NCBI GenBank assembly: GCA_022487055.1
Contig: JAKVJJ010000002.1
Location: 55,741-119,740, forward strand
Reading direction: 5' to 3'
Origin: Oscillospiraceae bacterium
GTDB taxonomy: Bacteria > Bacillota > Clostridia > Oscillospirales > Acutalibacteraceae
Length of the DNA: 64,000 nucleotides
Part shown: positions 1 through 9,096 of the stretch, in pieces
Position numbering within the stretch: the stretch's first letter is position 1
Layout of the letters: the number at the start of each line of letters is the position of its first letter
The notes under the pieces: model-generated
What the model was told of the DNA's origin: nothing
Databases searched by the model: none
What the model saw: the letters and a program-made list of their open reading frames with translations, nothing else
Position numbers and translations under genes: made by a program

Positions 1-587
1 AGTGCTTTTTTTATCTGCAGGGCGTGTCCCTGCGTGCGGGGCTTGTAGCCGCGTATCTCTGCTTTTTCCGGATATGTCCAGGATTGAACTTCCTGATTCT
101 GAATATCCGTGGGCACGTCAATGAGCACAGGGCCGGGCCGACCGGTGGTGGCAATATGAAACGCTTCTTTAAAAATTCGCGGCAGATCGGCGGCGTCTTT
201 GACTAAATAACTGTGCTTTGTGAAACTTTCGCAGGCGCCGGTGATGTCGGCTTCCTGAAAAACGTCACGGCCCAGCAGCCACGAGTTGACCTGACCGGAA
301 ATAATCACCAGCGGCACGGAATCCATATAAGCGGTCGCAATGCCGGTAATCAAATTGGTTGCGCCGGGACCGGAAGTCACAACGCAGACACCCGCTTTTC
401 CGCAGGAACGTGCATAGCCGCTTGCCATATGCGCGGCATTTTGCTCCTCCCGCACCAGAATGTGGTGTACGCTGGATGTGGTCAAACAATCATAAAACGG
501 ACAGATGGCAGCGCCCGGATAGCCAAAAATGAGGCGGACATCCTCATTTTCCAGGCACTTTACCATGATTTCAGCGCCGCGTGCCAA
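1..587 (-). CDS. ilvB: acetolactate synthase large subunit, N-terminal part (cut by window edge)
   Basis: ThDP-dependent enzyme joining two pyruvates (or pyruvate and 2-oxobutyrate) in branched-chain amino-acid synthesis. The visible ~195 residues are the N-terminal ThDP-binding domain: FGYPGA near residue 21, the REEQNAAHMASGYAR helix with the catalytic Glu near residue 48, SGPGATN near 70, and the GRPGPVLIDVPTDIQ strand near the window edge. I chose a TTG start because GGAGG lies 8 bases upstream and it gives MARGAEIMVKCL, matching family N-termini; the internal ATG seven codons later would cut into the conserved start. The C-terminal FAD and ThDP domains are outside the window. Catabolic AlsS is less likely from the N-terminus but not excluded. 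Own promoter upstream. Confidence 0.9.
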   Translation of the reverse strand, partial: MARGAEIMVKCLENEDVRLIFGYPGAAICPFYDCLTTSSVHHILVREEQNAAHMASGYARSCGKAGVCVVTSGPGATNLITGIATAYMDSVPLVIISGQVNSWLLGRDVFQEADITGACESFTKHSYLVKDAADLPRIFKEAFHIATTGRPGPVLIDVPTDIQNQEVQSWTYPEKAEIRGYKPRTQGHALQIKKA

Positions 588-656
588 AGTAGACGCCTCC
601 CCTTTTTTTCATTAAAAATGAATTTTCACACAGGCAGTTCCTGCATATTTCTAAAC

Positions 657-685
657 ATTATATTCTGAAATGGACAATCCGTCAA
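657..685 (-). promoter_or_regulatory. sigma-A promoter of ilvB
   Basis: On the minus strand TTGACG and TATAAT are separated by 17 bases, about 70 bases before the ilvB TTG start. The leader is too short for a T-box or a peptide attenuator. Confidence 0.7.
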
Positions 686-792
686 TAGGATTTTATATTT
701 TAATGATTTAAATCCAAAAACATTCCAATGTGTTGAAAAAAGATTATGCAGGGTGCATGACAACTGTTAAAAAATATGTGGAATATACGGAA

Positions 793-2070
793 TTAACGGA
801 GAATATTCATCTGGTTCATGGCGAGCCCGGTAATGAGCTTCGGATAAAAATAAGTAGATTTCTGCGGCATCTTTTCTCCGGCGGAGGCAACGTCACGAAT
901 TTCATGCACACGGGTTGGATTCATCAAAAATGCACACTGGCTGTTCCCATCCTGCACACTGGAGACTGCTTCGGTGAAAGCGCGGGTATAGGAGAGGTTT
1001 ATCTGCTGCGCCATGTTTTCCTTGTCAATGCCAAGCACTTTTTCCAGCACCAGAGAATGCAAAACGGAAACATCCAGTCCCTGGCTGGCGGCAGATTTAT
1101 CCGGCAGAACTTGTTTCATAACAGCGGGATTTTTCAGCACGAGCAAATCCCAGTCTGCTCCGCCGCAGTAGCAGGCAAATGCTTTCTCTCCGGCGGCATA
1201 GCATTTGTCGAGAACTGACTGAATGGTATCGGTGCCGGTCTGATGTGTGACGGTAAAATTGTCACGGCAACCGTCCAGCAGGGAATCACGGCTAAAGTTT
1301 TGCAGGCCATGCACCAGACGGTGTGTTGGGAAAACGACCAGTCCGGGGTCTTCCATATCCACCAGCATCATCATGCAGTAATCCGGTTCACTGGAGATAA
1401 TACCCTCATCCCGGCAGTGATTGCGGAAATTCAGTGCCGTTTCATAGCGGTGATGTCCGTCCGCGATATACAGTCGGCGCGCGGCAAAATCTTCACAGAA
1501 AGCCGCAATGGCGACGGGATCATTGACAATCCACATCCGGTGGGTGACAGCACCATCGGAAAATTCATAGCGCGGAGTATCTTTGCTCAGAGCGTCAATG
1601 CGGGAACGTGTGGTATGCTTTTCATCTATATATAACGAATAAATTTGGCTGAAATTACAGAAAGTTGTCTGCATCAGGCTGAAGCGGTCTTTCTTTGCCT
1701 TACTGAGGGTTTCCTCATGCGGCAAAATCACACCGTTTTCAAATGGTTCCAGCTTGACACGGCAGATAATGCCCTTCAGCTTTTTGGTTTGGCCAAAGGC
1801 AGTAAATTCTTCTTCATAAATATAGATGCCGGGCTGGGTGTCCTGGCGAAGAATGTCCGTCTGCTCCCACTCTTTCAGGGTTTCACCGGCCTGTTCATAG
1901 GGGTTCTCACCGCGGGGAAGCTCCAGCCGGATAACATTATAAGGATTTTCGGCAAGGTATGCGGCACGCTCACTTTCGCTTATGATATCATAAGGTGGGC
2001 AGGTGAGTTTTGCAATATCACCGGCTTTCTCAGTATAGCGCAGTGCACGGAATGGTTTAATGACAGCCAT
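793..2070 (-). CDS. DUF1015 family protein
   Basis: A 425-residue soluble protein of the DUF1015 family, recognised from the N-terminus MAVIKPFRALRYT, the CPPYDIIS motif near residue 27, the central YIADGHHRYETAL motif and the C-terminal FLMNPT stretch. The biochemical role is not established; members often neighbour serine or phosphatase genes, which is not the case here. Start: the ATG preceded by GGAGG at 8 bases; an in-frame ATG 17 codons upstream lacks a good RBS and adds a non-conserved tail. Monocistronic between its own promoter and the ilvB promoter. No signal peptide or membrane segment. Confidence 0.85.
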   Translation of the reverse strand: MAVIKPFRALRYTEKAGDIAKLTCPPYDIISESERAAYLAENPYNVIRLELPRGENPYEQAGETLKEWEQTDILRQDTQPGIYIYEEEFTAFGQTKKLKGIICRVKLEPFENGVILPHEETLSKAKKDRFSLMQTTFCNFSQIYSLYIDEKHTTRSRIDALSKDTPRYEFSDGAVTHRMWIVNDPVAIAAFCEDFAARRLYIADGHHRYETALNFRNHCRDEGIISSEPDYCMMMLVDMEDPGLVVFPTHRLVHGLQNFSRDSLLDGCRDNFTVTHQTGTDTIQSVLDKCYAAGEKAFACYCGGADWDLLVLKNPAVMKQVLPDKSAASQGLDVSVLHSLVLEKVLGIDKENMAQQINLSYTRAFTEAVSSVQDGNSQCAFLMNPTRVHEIRDVASAGEKMPQKSTYFYPKLITGLAMNQMNILR

Positions 2071-2376
2071 GACAGATTCCTCCAAAGTAAAAATATCGGC
2101 CGGAAGATGGGCAGCAAACACCGGTGTCCGGCTGGATGCAGTATGAGATTTTATGTATTTCTATTATTCTATACGGAACCTCTGTTTCCGTCAAGTAAAG
2201 TGTGAAAATTTAAAGGAGAAAAATCTGCTGCGTCTGCGGCCGGCTTTTTTATCCGAAACTGCTCGGAACTTCACATAAAGTTCAGAAAGAGCCAGTATAC
2301 TGAAACTCAGACTGTAGAAAACCCGCAGATTCCTTGTCTGCATAGGCGGGGAGAAAGAATAAAGGAGTTGGAACAG
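2071..2376. other. divergent intergenic region between DUF1015 gene and ABC operon
   Basis: This 306-base gap holds the DUF1015 promoter on the minus strand and an AAAGGAG RBS for the ABC operon at its right end. A TATACT box near 2296 could be the -10 of the ABC operon, but no matching -35 is visible. No gene or strong hairpin was found. Confidence 0.5.
2166..2194 (-). promoter_or_regulatory. sigma-A promoter of the DUF1015 gene
   Basis: Minus strand TTGACG, 17-base spacer, TAGAAT, about 95 bases upstream of the chosen ATG. Confidence 0.6.
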
Positions 2377-3477
2377 ATGATTGAAGTCAGCCACCTCACA
2401 AAGCGTTACGGCCCGAACACGGCCTTAGTCGATGTGAGCTTCTCGGTGGAGGGCAGTGGCGTTGTCGGTTTCCTTGGGCCGAACGGCGCAGGCAAATCCA
2501 CAACCATGAACATTATTACAGGCTACCTTTCTGCAACCAGCGGCACGGTGAACGTGGAGGGGCACGACATACTGGATGATGCCGATGCGGCCAAAAAGAG
2601 CATTGGCTATCTCCCGGAACTGCCCCCGCTTTATATGGACATGACAGTTGAGGAATATCTCGGCTTTATGTATGACCTGAAAAAAGTTAAGAAATCCAAG
2701 AAGGAACATATCGGGCAGATTTGCCGCAGAACAGGAATTGACCATGTCTACACCCGCCTGATTGGCAACCTCTCCAAAGGTTACCGGCAGCGTGTTGGTC
2801 TGGCACAGGCACTGCTGGGCGACCCGCCGGTGCTCATTCTGGATGAACCGACAGTTGGTCTGGACCCCAAACAGATTATTGAGATACGCAATCTGATTAA
2901 AACGCTGGGCAAAACCCACACGGTCATTCTTTCCTCCCATATTCTGCAGGAGATCGAGGTCACCTGCGGACGTATCATTATTATTAATAACGGCAGAGTT
3001 GTGGCGGACGGCACCCAGGAAGAACTGGCGAAAACAGTGGAGCAGCCGCGCCTGCTGGTGGAGATTGAGGGGCCGAAGGAAAAAGTGGCCGGCACGCTGA
3101 AAGCACTGCCCCATGTGGGGAGCGGCGAGCTGATGGCAGAGGCAGAGCCGGGTGTCTGGGAATTTTCACTGGACGAGAAGGCGGATGCCCGCAGAGAAGT
3201 GTTCCAGATGTGCAAAGACAATGACTGGACGCTGCTGTCCATGTCCGGCAGACACAACACGCTGGAGGACATCTTCCTGCGCCTGACCAGCGGCACTGTG
3301 GATGACCGCATGGCTTCTGACCAAGGGCATGACAAGAAAGACACGCGCAAGGTTATTGCCAGCGCGGTGGGGCTGACAAAGCCGCAGACGGACGATGAAC
3401 TTTCCCGCGAGCCAAAGGCAGAAGCGGAAAAATCCCCGGAAACAGACGCACAGGCCAGTGTGAAGGAGGAAAACTGA
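2377..3477 (+). CDS. ABC transporter ATP-binding protein, Gld/ABC-2 type
   Basis: ATPase of an ABC-2 exporter. Walker A GPNGAGKST is at residues 34-42, the signature LSKGYRQRVGLAQAL near 135, Walker B VLILDEPTVGLDP near 155, and the switch His in SSHILQEIE. After about residue 230 comes a C-terminal regulatory extension, ending in a Lys/Glu-rich tail absent from minimal ATPases. Start ATG preceded by AAAGGAG at 9 bases; an upstream in-frame TTG overlaps that RBS and is rejected. First gene of a four-gene operon with the permease, a GldG-like protein and a DUF4340 protein, the typical layout of GldAFG-like systems in non-gliding Firmicutes. The substrate is unknown. Confidence 0.9.
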   Translation: MIEVSHLTKRYGPNTALVDVSFSVEGSGVVGFLGPNGAGKSTTMNIITGYLSATSGTVNVEGHDILDDADAAKKSIGYLPELPPLYMDMTVEEYLGFMYDLKKVKKSKKEHIGQICRRTGIDHVYTRLIGNLSKGYRQRVGLAQALLGDPPVLILDEPTVGLDPKQIIEIRNLIKTLGKTHTVILSSHILQEIEVTCGRIIIINNGRVVADGTQEELAKTVEQPRLLVEIEGPKEKVAGTLKALPHVGSGELMAEAEPGVWEFSLDEKADARREVFQMCKDNDWTLLSMSGRHNTLEDIFLRLTSGTVDDRMASDQGHDKKDTRKVIASAVGLTKPQTDDELSREPKAEAEKSPETDAQASVKEEN

Positions 3478-3478
3478 G

Positions 3479-4183
3479 ATGGGTGCAGTTGCAAAAAAAG
3501 AACTGAGACAGTATTTCCATTCACCGGTAGCCTATGTGTGCATCGGTGTGCTGATGGCGCTGTTTGGATTTTTCTATACACAGGTGTTCCTTTCCGGTAG
3601 CTCGTCTAATATTTCTTATGTTTACAGCAATATGTTCGTGTGGTGCATGCTGGTTATTCCGATTCTGACGATGCGTACCCTGAGCGAGGAGCGCCGCAGC
3701 AAAACCGACCAGGCACTGCTCACGGCACCAGTCAGCACCATCGGCATTGTGGGCGGAAAGTTTATCGGCTCTTTCTGTGTTTATGCTGTTGCCATGACAC
3801 TTTCCCTGATACCATCTGTGGTGCTGACCTTTGTGGGAAAGCCAAACTGGGGCATGATTTTCGGCGACTATCTGGGTGCACTGTTCTTTGGCATGGCGAT
3901 GACAGCAATCGGAATTTTCGTATCTTCTCTGACGGAAAATCCAATCGTTGCCGCCATTGGCAGCTTAGGTATTTCCATTTTCCTGATGGTGATTGATTCG
4001 ATTGCCACGGCGGTCAACAACGCGGTGCTCTCCAAAATCGTGTCGTGGATTTCTTTTTCCACCCGCTACAAGCAGTTCACTTCCGGAATTTTTGACATTC
4101 CCGCAGTGGTGTTCTTTGTATCTATCACAGCGGCAATGCTGTTTCTGACCAGCCGGCGGTTAGAGAGCCGCCGCTGGAACTGA
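3479..4183 (+). CDS. ABC-2 type permease, GldF-like
   Basis: Membrane subunit of the exporter, 234 residues with about six hydrophobic segments. The first follows a short cytoplasmic lead (KKELRQYFHSPVAY), and the conserved PILTMRTLSEERRSKTDQALLTAPVS loop lies near residue 60. That loop is typical of the GldF/NosY-like ABC-2 permease family. Start one base after the stop of the ATPase gene, with GGAGGA in the end of that gene, so the two are translationally linked. Works with the ATPase upstream and the GldG-like protein downstream. Confidence 0.88.
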   Translation: MGAVAKKELRQYFHSPVAYVCIGVLMALFGFFYTQVFLSGSSSNISYVYSNMFVWCMLVIPILTMRTLSEERRSKTDQALLTAPVSTIGIVGGKFIGSFCVYAVAMTLSLIPSVVLTFVGKPNWGMIFGDYLGALFFGMAMTAIGIFVSSLTENPIVAAIGSLGISIFLMVIDSIATAVNNAVLSKIVSWISFSTRYKQFTSGIFDIPAVVFFVSITAAMLFLTSRRLESRRWN

Positions 4184-4197
4184 GGAGGTGCTGCAGG

Positions 4198-5838
4198 ATG
4201 GAGGATAACAAGATGAATAAACGTCCCGACAAACCAACAGAACTGGGCAAATCCGAATATGTGAAGGACAAAGAGAAGCAGGCGGCTGAGCAAGCGGAGC
4301 TAGAGCGCCAGCAGGCAAGAAAAACCGCCAAGAAGGAACAAAAAAACGATAAAAAGCCGCTCAAGGAACGGATACACTCTCAAAAATTCCGTCATGGCGC
4401 CGCCGCCAGAACCATTACGGTACTGGGTCTGGTGCTGCTGGTGCTGGTCAATGTGGTCTTTTCCATGCTCAGCTCCAAGTTTCCGAGTATGAATGCTGAC
4501 CTGACCACCGGCGGAATGAACTCTTTGAGCGACAGTGTGAAAAAAGTAGTCGATGGGGTGAACAAGGACACCAACCTCATCATCATTGGTACGGAAGAGC
4601 AGGTGCGCAATAACCAGATCCTCTCCTCTTACAATATCAAGTACAGCCAGGTGGGCGTGATTGCTGGAAAGATGGCGGAGCGCAACCACAAAATTACCGT
4701 ATCCTATAAAGACCTCGACAAAGACCCGACTTTTGCAAGCAAATATTCCAAGGACGACTTGGTTTCCGGCGATGTGGTGGTCAAGACCAGCGCACGGGAC
4801 TATGTTGTCAAATACACAGACCTGTTTAATGTGCAGCAGGACAGCCAGTCAGGTGCTCAGCAGGTTTACACACAGGTCGGTGATGCGCTGGCATCAGGCA
4901 TCAGCAACGCGAACTCTGAAAACCGGCCGATTGTTGCTTTTGATACCGGCCATGAGTCACAGCTTCCGTCAGAGCCGATTAAGAAGCTGTATTCCAGCAA
5001 CAATTTTGAATCTAAGGACTTTAATCTGATGACCGATAAAGTTCCGGATAACACACAGCTTATTTTTATCGGTGCACCAAAGACCGACTATACAGACGCG
5101 GAAATTAAGAAACTTGACGAATATCTTTCTTCCACCAAAAACATGAAAGATCGCGGCCTACTCGTTTCCACGCAGATTATTGACCCGGCTCAGATTCCCA
5201 AACTTTCCGCATTTCTGAAAGAATGGGGCATTACACTGGAGAATAAGGTTGCGCTGGAATCTGACGCAAGCAAATATGCCATGCAGCAGCCGGCCTATCT
5301 GTTTGCGCAGGCAGGAACGGATGTCACTCTGAACAAAAATTCTTCCTATCAGACATTGCTGACACCAGTCGCACAGACGATGACCCTCTCCACTTCCGTT
5401 AGCGGTGTCACTGTGAATGCCCTGATAAAGACCAATAATTCTGCCTACACGGTCAGTCCAAAGGATAACAACACTGCTGCGGACGGCAAAGCCAAAGCGG
5501 CATCTGTCATTGCTGCTCTTAGCCGCAAGGCAGTTACTTCCGGCAGCAACCAGGCAAATGCAAGTGTGGTGGTCTGCGGAAGTTCCATGTTCTTTGCAGA
5601 CGGCATTATCAATACCAATTCCTACAGCAACGGTTCTTGGAGCGCTGACCTTGCCAGGTACATTACCGGCAATAACAGCACGGGTGTGACCATCACGCCG
5701 GTGCAGACCAACACGATGGATATTTCTCTTTCCAGTGCGTCCGGCATAATGCTTGGTTTGGGTGTGTTCACCATCATCCTGCCGCTTGTATGTTTCATTA
5801 TCGGCATAGTCGTTTACAGACAGAGGAGGAAGCTCTGA
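4198..5838 (+). CDS. GldG-family auxiliary membrane protein of ABC transporter
   Basis: 546 residues. A highly charged, Lys/Gln/Glu-rich cytoplasmic N-terminus (about 60 residues, likely coiled coil), one membrane segment at about 65-87, a large extracytoplasmic region of about 430 residues resembling the ABC-transporter auxiliary (GldG/intraflagellar-transport-like) domain, then a second membrane segment at about 515-540 and a short basic tail. In this family the outside domain is thought to help assembly or substrate handling; that is family knowledge, not visible here. GGAGG lies 9 bases before the ATG. Its stop overlaps the start of the next gene by one base (TGATG). Confidence 0.82.
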   Translation: MEDNKMNKRPDKPTELGKSEYVKDKEKQAAEQAELERQQARKTAKKEQKNDKKPLKERIHSQKFRHGAAARTITVLGLVLLVLVNVVFSMLSSKFPSMNADLTTGGMNSLSDSVKKVVDGVNKDTNLIIIGTEEQVRNNQILSSYNIKYSQVGVIAGKMAERNHKITVSYKDLDKDPTFASKYSKDDLVSGDVVVKTSARDYVVKYTDLFNVQQDSQSGAQQVYTQVGDALASGISNANSENRPIVAFDTGHESQLPSEPIKKLYSSNNFESKDFNLMTDKVPDNTQLIFIGAPKTDYTDAEIKKLDEYLSSTKNMKDRGLLVSTQIIDPAQIPKLSAFLKEWGITLENKVALESDASKYAMQQPAYLFAQAGTDVTLNKNSSYQTLLTPVAQTMTLSTSVSGVTVNALIKTNNSAYTVSPKDNNTAADGKAKAASVIAALSRKAVTSGSNQANASVVVCGSSMFFADGIINTNSYSNGSWSADLARYITGNNSTGVTITPVQTNTMDISLSSASGIMLGLGVFTIILPLVCFIIGIVVYRQRRKL

Positions 5839-7361
5839 TGAAAAATCCCAAAAGGACACTTATCATTCTGCTGGTATGCGTGGCAGGACTGACAGCCGTC
5901 CTGCTGGGCCTGCATTTTGCTCCTTCCAGCGGCGGCAGCAGTTCCTCCGGCTCCAGCCTGCAGACCACGGTGCTGTATAGTCACAAGGACAGCGACTTGG
6001 TCAGCATGACAGTTACAAATGCGGCAGGGACTTATACCATTGAACCGGACAAGGCGGCAACCGCAAAAGCAGTGTCCGCTGCGGCGGCATCGAAAACATC
6101 GTCCGCGGCATCCGGTTCGACTTCCTCAGCGGCGGCAGCTAAGACGGTTTTTAAAGTGCGGGAACTGAACGGCATAGAAATTGACACGGCAACCGCAGGT
6201 ACCGCAGCACAGGAAGGCTATAATTTATCAGCACTGAAAAATATCGGTGCGGCGGCGTCCCTGTCGGACTACGGCCTGCAGAAACCGGCGACGCAGTTTA
6301 CCAGCACATTTACAGACGGCTCCAAAGTGACAGTGCTGATAGGGAACGTGACGGCGCTGGATGCTTCTTCCCGTTACATTAAAATGAGCGGCAGCGACAA
6401 TATTTACACAGCAACGGTCGCGGATGCTTTGCTGAAAGGTACCAATGCTTATGTGTCACCGCGGCTCATTAGCCTGTCTGGCACGGCAGACAACACATCT
6501 GCCTCCTCCAGCAGCACGGCCGCCGCGAATATGTTTACAAAAATTGACGTAAAGGATGCGGCTGGTACGATTGCACTTGCCCGTTCCGGTCAGGCGTGGA
6601 CGGTGAACGGACGCGCGGCAGACAGCGAAAAGGTGAGCACACTGGCGGGAACGCTGACTTCTTTGAGTGGAACCAGTGTGGAAGCAGTACATCCGACGGA
6701 ACAGCAGCTCAAGACTTTTGGGTTGGCATCACCGGCAGCCGAATTGACCTATACCGCCAAGAGCGGCACGGCAACACTATTGGTTGGTAGCCAGAAAACG
6801 GGCAGTGTTTCTTCCCAAAGCGAAAGTAGCAGTTCCTCAGACGTATCTTATTATGCAATGCTAAAGGGCGGCAACAAAGTCTGTTTGGTAGAGTCAACCG
6901 CTCTGCCGTGGCTGACAGAGAAAGCTTTTGACTTGCAGCAGCTTAGCCTGATTGCCAACACGCAGACGGATATTTCCAATCTTATGTTGCAGGGAAACGG
7001 CATAAACTACAACATTTCTGTTTCCCGCACCAAGAATGAAAGTTCTTCCACAGAGGATGTGGCAGCTTATACCTATTCAACGGCAGTGAACGGAAAGAAA
7101 ATTTCTAATGAGAGCAATTATGCACAGTTCTTTACAAAACTGCTGAATCTGAAAATTCTGGAAGACAGCAGTGAAACTCCCGCCGGAGAACCCGCGGCAA
7201 CACTGACCATGACTGGATATGACACAAAAATCCGCCATGTGTATCAGTTCTATAAAGTCAGTGACAGAAGATATTTTGTAAAGGCGGACGGCATTGGCTG
7301 CGGCCTCATTAGCAGCACCGCTTATGACGATATGGTAACCGGCATCAAAGCTGTGAAATAA
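5838..7361 (+). CDS. DUF4340 domain-containing membrane-anchored protein
   Basis: 507 residues: signal anchor at about 7-25, then an extracytoplasmic region with two low-complexity Ser/Ala/Gly stretches (near 33-45 and 75-100) and two repeats of the DUF4340 pattern, each with a YGL or FGL-P-A motif and a GSQ/GN strand. Found almost only beside Gld-type ABC transporters, so it is probably the surface part of the complex. Start: the ATG overlapping the previous stop (TGATG), preceded by AGGAGGAAGC; this makes it the fourth gene of the operon. Function unknown. The Ser/Ala linkers are long for the family and suggest a flexible wall-spanning spacer (inference). Confidence 0.8.
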   Translation: MKNPKRTLIILLVCVAGLTAVLLGLHFAPSSGGSSSSGSSLQTTVLYSHKDSDLVSMTVTNAAGTYTIEPDKAATAKAVSAAAASKTSSAASGSTSSAAAAKTVFKVRELNGIEIDTATAGTAAQEGYNLSALKNIGAAASLSDYGLQKPATQFTSTFTDGSKVTVLIGNVTALDASSRYIKMSGSDNIYTATVADALLKGTNAYVSPRLISLSGTADNTSASSSSTAAANMFTKIDVKDAAGTIALARSGQAWTVNGRAADSEKVSTLAGTLTSLSGTSVEAVHPTEQQLKTFGLASPAAELTYTAKSGTATLLVGSQKTGSVSSQSESSSSSDVSYYAMLKGGNKVCLVESTALPWLTEKAFDLQQLSLIANTQTDISNLMLQGNGINYNISVSRTKNESSSTEDVAAYTYSTAVNGKKISNESNYAQFFTKLLNLKILEDSSETPAGEPAATLTMTGYDTKIRHVYQFYKVSDRRYFVKADGIGCGLISSTAYDDMVTGIKAVK

Positions 7362-7387
7362 GAATCAATTTCGGTGAAAAACCGGGG

Positions 7388-7430
7388 AAAATACTACTGT
7401 CGGCTTGAAATGCGGCGGCGGTATTTTTTT
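7388..7430 (+). terminator. Rho-independent terminator of the ABC operon
   Basis: An ATAC...GTAT stem extended by GC and GU pairs (one A-C mismatch) is followed by seven T. Confidence 0.55.
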
Positions 7431-7452
7431 ATAGAAAAGCAGATACGCGCGA

Positions 7453-7481
7453 TTGCATTTTGCGTAGAATTATGTTACACT
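7453..7481 (+). promoter_or_regulatory. sigma-A promoter of argH
   Basis: TTGCAT, 17-base spacer, TACACT, about 75 bases upstream of the argH start. No clear ARG box is seen here, unlike at argG. Confidence 0.55.
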
Positions 7482-7555
7482 GACAGTATAAAAATTCATT
7501 ATATACTGATAAAATGAAAAATTATTCAATCTTAAATGGGAAAGCAGGGCAAATC

Positions 7556-8935
7556 ATGGCACAATTATGGGGCGGCAGATTCACCAAACAGACGGACAAA
7601 CTCGCGTATGCGTTTAATGCATCGATTTCCTTTGACCAGCGGCTGTTGACACAAGATATTGCAGGCAGCTGTGCGCACGCAAAGATGCTGGCAGCACAGG
7701 GAATCCTGACACCGCATGAGCGGGATGCCATCTTGCAGGGACTGAAAGAAATTCTGGCGGATACACAGAGCGGAAAACTGAAAATCACAGAACAATATGA
7801 AGACGTACACAGCTTTGTGGAGGCCAACCTGATTGAACGCATTGGCGACATCGGTAAAAAGCTGCACACCGGACGCAGCAGAAATGACCAGGTGGCGCTG
7901 GACATGAAACTTTATGTGAGGGAAGAAATCGGGAACATTGATGAGGAATTAAAGGAACTGCTGCAGATACTGCTGGAAAAGATGAAGGAACACATCGATA
8001 CGATTATGCCCGGATTTACGCATCTGCAGAAAGCGCAACCGACCACGTTAGCACATCATTTGGGGGCTTATTTTGAGATGTTTCGCCGTGATAGAAGCAG
8101 ACTTGCAGATGTCAAGGCGCGGCTGAATTTGTGTCCGCTGGGCAGCGGCGCATTGGCAGGCACAACCTATCCGCTTGACCGTGCCAGCACAGCCAAGCAG
8201 CTTGGATTTCATGGGCCGACGCGCAACAGCATGGATTCGGTTTCTGACCGGGATTATGTGATAGAGCTGCTTTCCGCATTGTCCATCATTATGATGCATC
8301 TGAGCCGCTTTTCAGAGGAAATCATTCTCTGGAACTCCAATGAATATCGCTTTGTGGAAATCGACGATGCCTACAGCACCGGCAGCAGCATTATGCCGCA
8401 GAAGAAAAATCCGGATATTGCGGAACTGGTGCGCGGCAAGACCGGCCGTGTCTATGGTGCGCTGATGTCTATGCTGACCACCATGAAGGGAATTCCACTT
8501 GCTTATGATAAGGATATGCAAGAGGACAAGGAACTGACTTTTGACGCGATTGACACAGTGAAAGGCTGTGTACGGCTGTTCGGCGGAATGCTGCGCACCA
8601 TGAAGTTCTGCAAACCGCGTATGGAGGAGAGCGCGAAGCACGGCTTTACCAACGCGACCGATGCGGCGGACTATCTGGTGAATCACGGTGTGCCTTTCCG
8701 GGATGCGCATGGAATTGTTGGTCAGCTTGTGCTGTATGGTATTTCGCACGGGAAAGCACTGGATGACCTCACTTTGGAGGAATACCATCAGTTCAGCCCG
8801 GTTTTTGAAAAGGACGTTTATGATGCAATCAGTTTAAAAACTTGTGTCGAAAAACGGAATACGATAGGCGCACCGGGACATCGAGCAATGGAAGTGGAGA
8901 TTGCGGAGGCAGAGGAATATCTCATCCGGAACTGA
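7556..8935 (+). CDS. argH: argininosuccinate lyase
   Basis: Last step of arginine synthesis: cleaves argininosuccinate to arginine and fumarate in the cytoplasm. 459 residues, the usual length. Family marks: N-terminal LWGGRF, the HTGRSRNDQVALD stretch near 105, TTLAHH near 160, and the flexible catalytic Ser loop GSSIMPQKKNPD near 280. An in-frame ATG 14 codons upstream is rejected because conserved N-termini begin MxxLWGGRF and only the chosen ATG has AGGG at a usable distance. It stands alone, about 38 kb from the other arginine genes in this window, with its own promoter and terminator. Confidence 0.95.
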   Translation: MAQLWGGRFTKQTDKLAYAFNASISFDQRLLTQDIAGSCAHAKMLAAQGILTPHERDAILQGLKEILADTQSGKLKITEQYEDVHSFVEANLIERIGDIGKKLHTGRSRNDQVALDMKLYVREEIGNIDEELKELLQILLEKMKEHIDTIMPGFTHLQKAQPTTLAHHLGAYFEMFRRDRSRLADVKARLNLCPLGSGALAGTTYPLDRASTAKQLGFHGPTRNSMDSVSDRDYVIELLSALSIIMMHLSRFSEEIILWNSNEYRFVEIDDAYSTGSSIMPQKKNPDIAELVRGKTGRVYGALMSMLTTMKGIPLAYDKDMQEDKELTFDAIDTVKGCVRLFGGMLRTMKFCKPRMEESAKHGFTNATDAADYLVNHGVPFRDAHGIVGQLVLYGISHGKALDDLTLEEYHQFSPVFEKDVYDAISLKTCVEKRNTIGAPGHRAMEVEIAEAEEYLIRN

Positions 8936-9039
8936 AATTCCGGTTAGCGTGGTTTAATGCGGAGGAATGTGAAGACAATCATTTTGAAGCATCCTTGTGT
9001 CTGTGAACCATTAAGGATGGTAAAGTTACCGCACATAAA

Positions 9040-9084
9040 AAATGCACCGAAAAGCAGATAACTTCTCTGCCGTTCGGTGCATTT
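9040..9084. terminator. bidirectional terminator between argH and the MATE gene
   Basis: Perfect 11-bp outer stem AAATGCACCGA/TCGGTGCATTT with a second inner GCAGA/TCTGC stem. The minus-strand reading has A/T-rich flanks on the exit side; both convergent genes can use it. Confidence 0.7.
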
Positions 9085-9096
9085 CTGTTTGTTTGG

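Noticed and set aside
588..792. T-box or leader-peptide attenuator for ilvB
   Set aside because: The predicted transcript leader is only about 65 bases and no specifier or terminator/antiterminator pair is visible.
2191..2394. 67-codon minus-strand frame in the gap before the ABC operon
   Set aside because: Overlaps the ABC start and the DUF1015 promoter; no RBS and no family signal.
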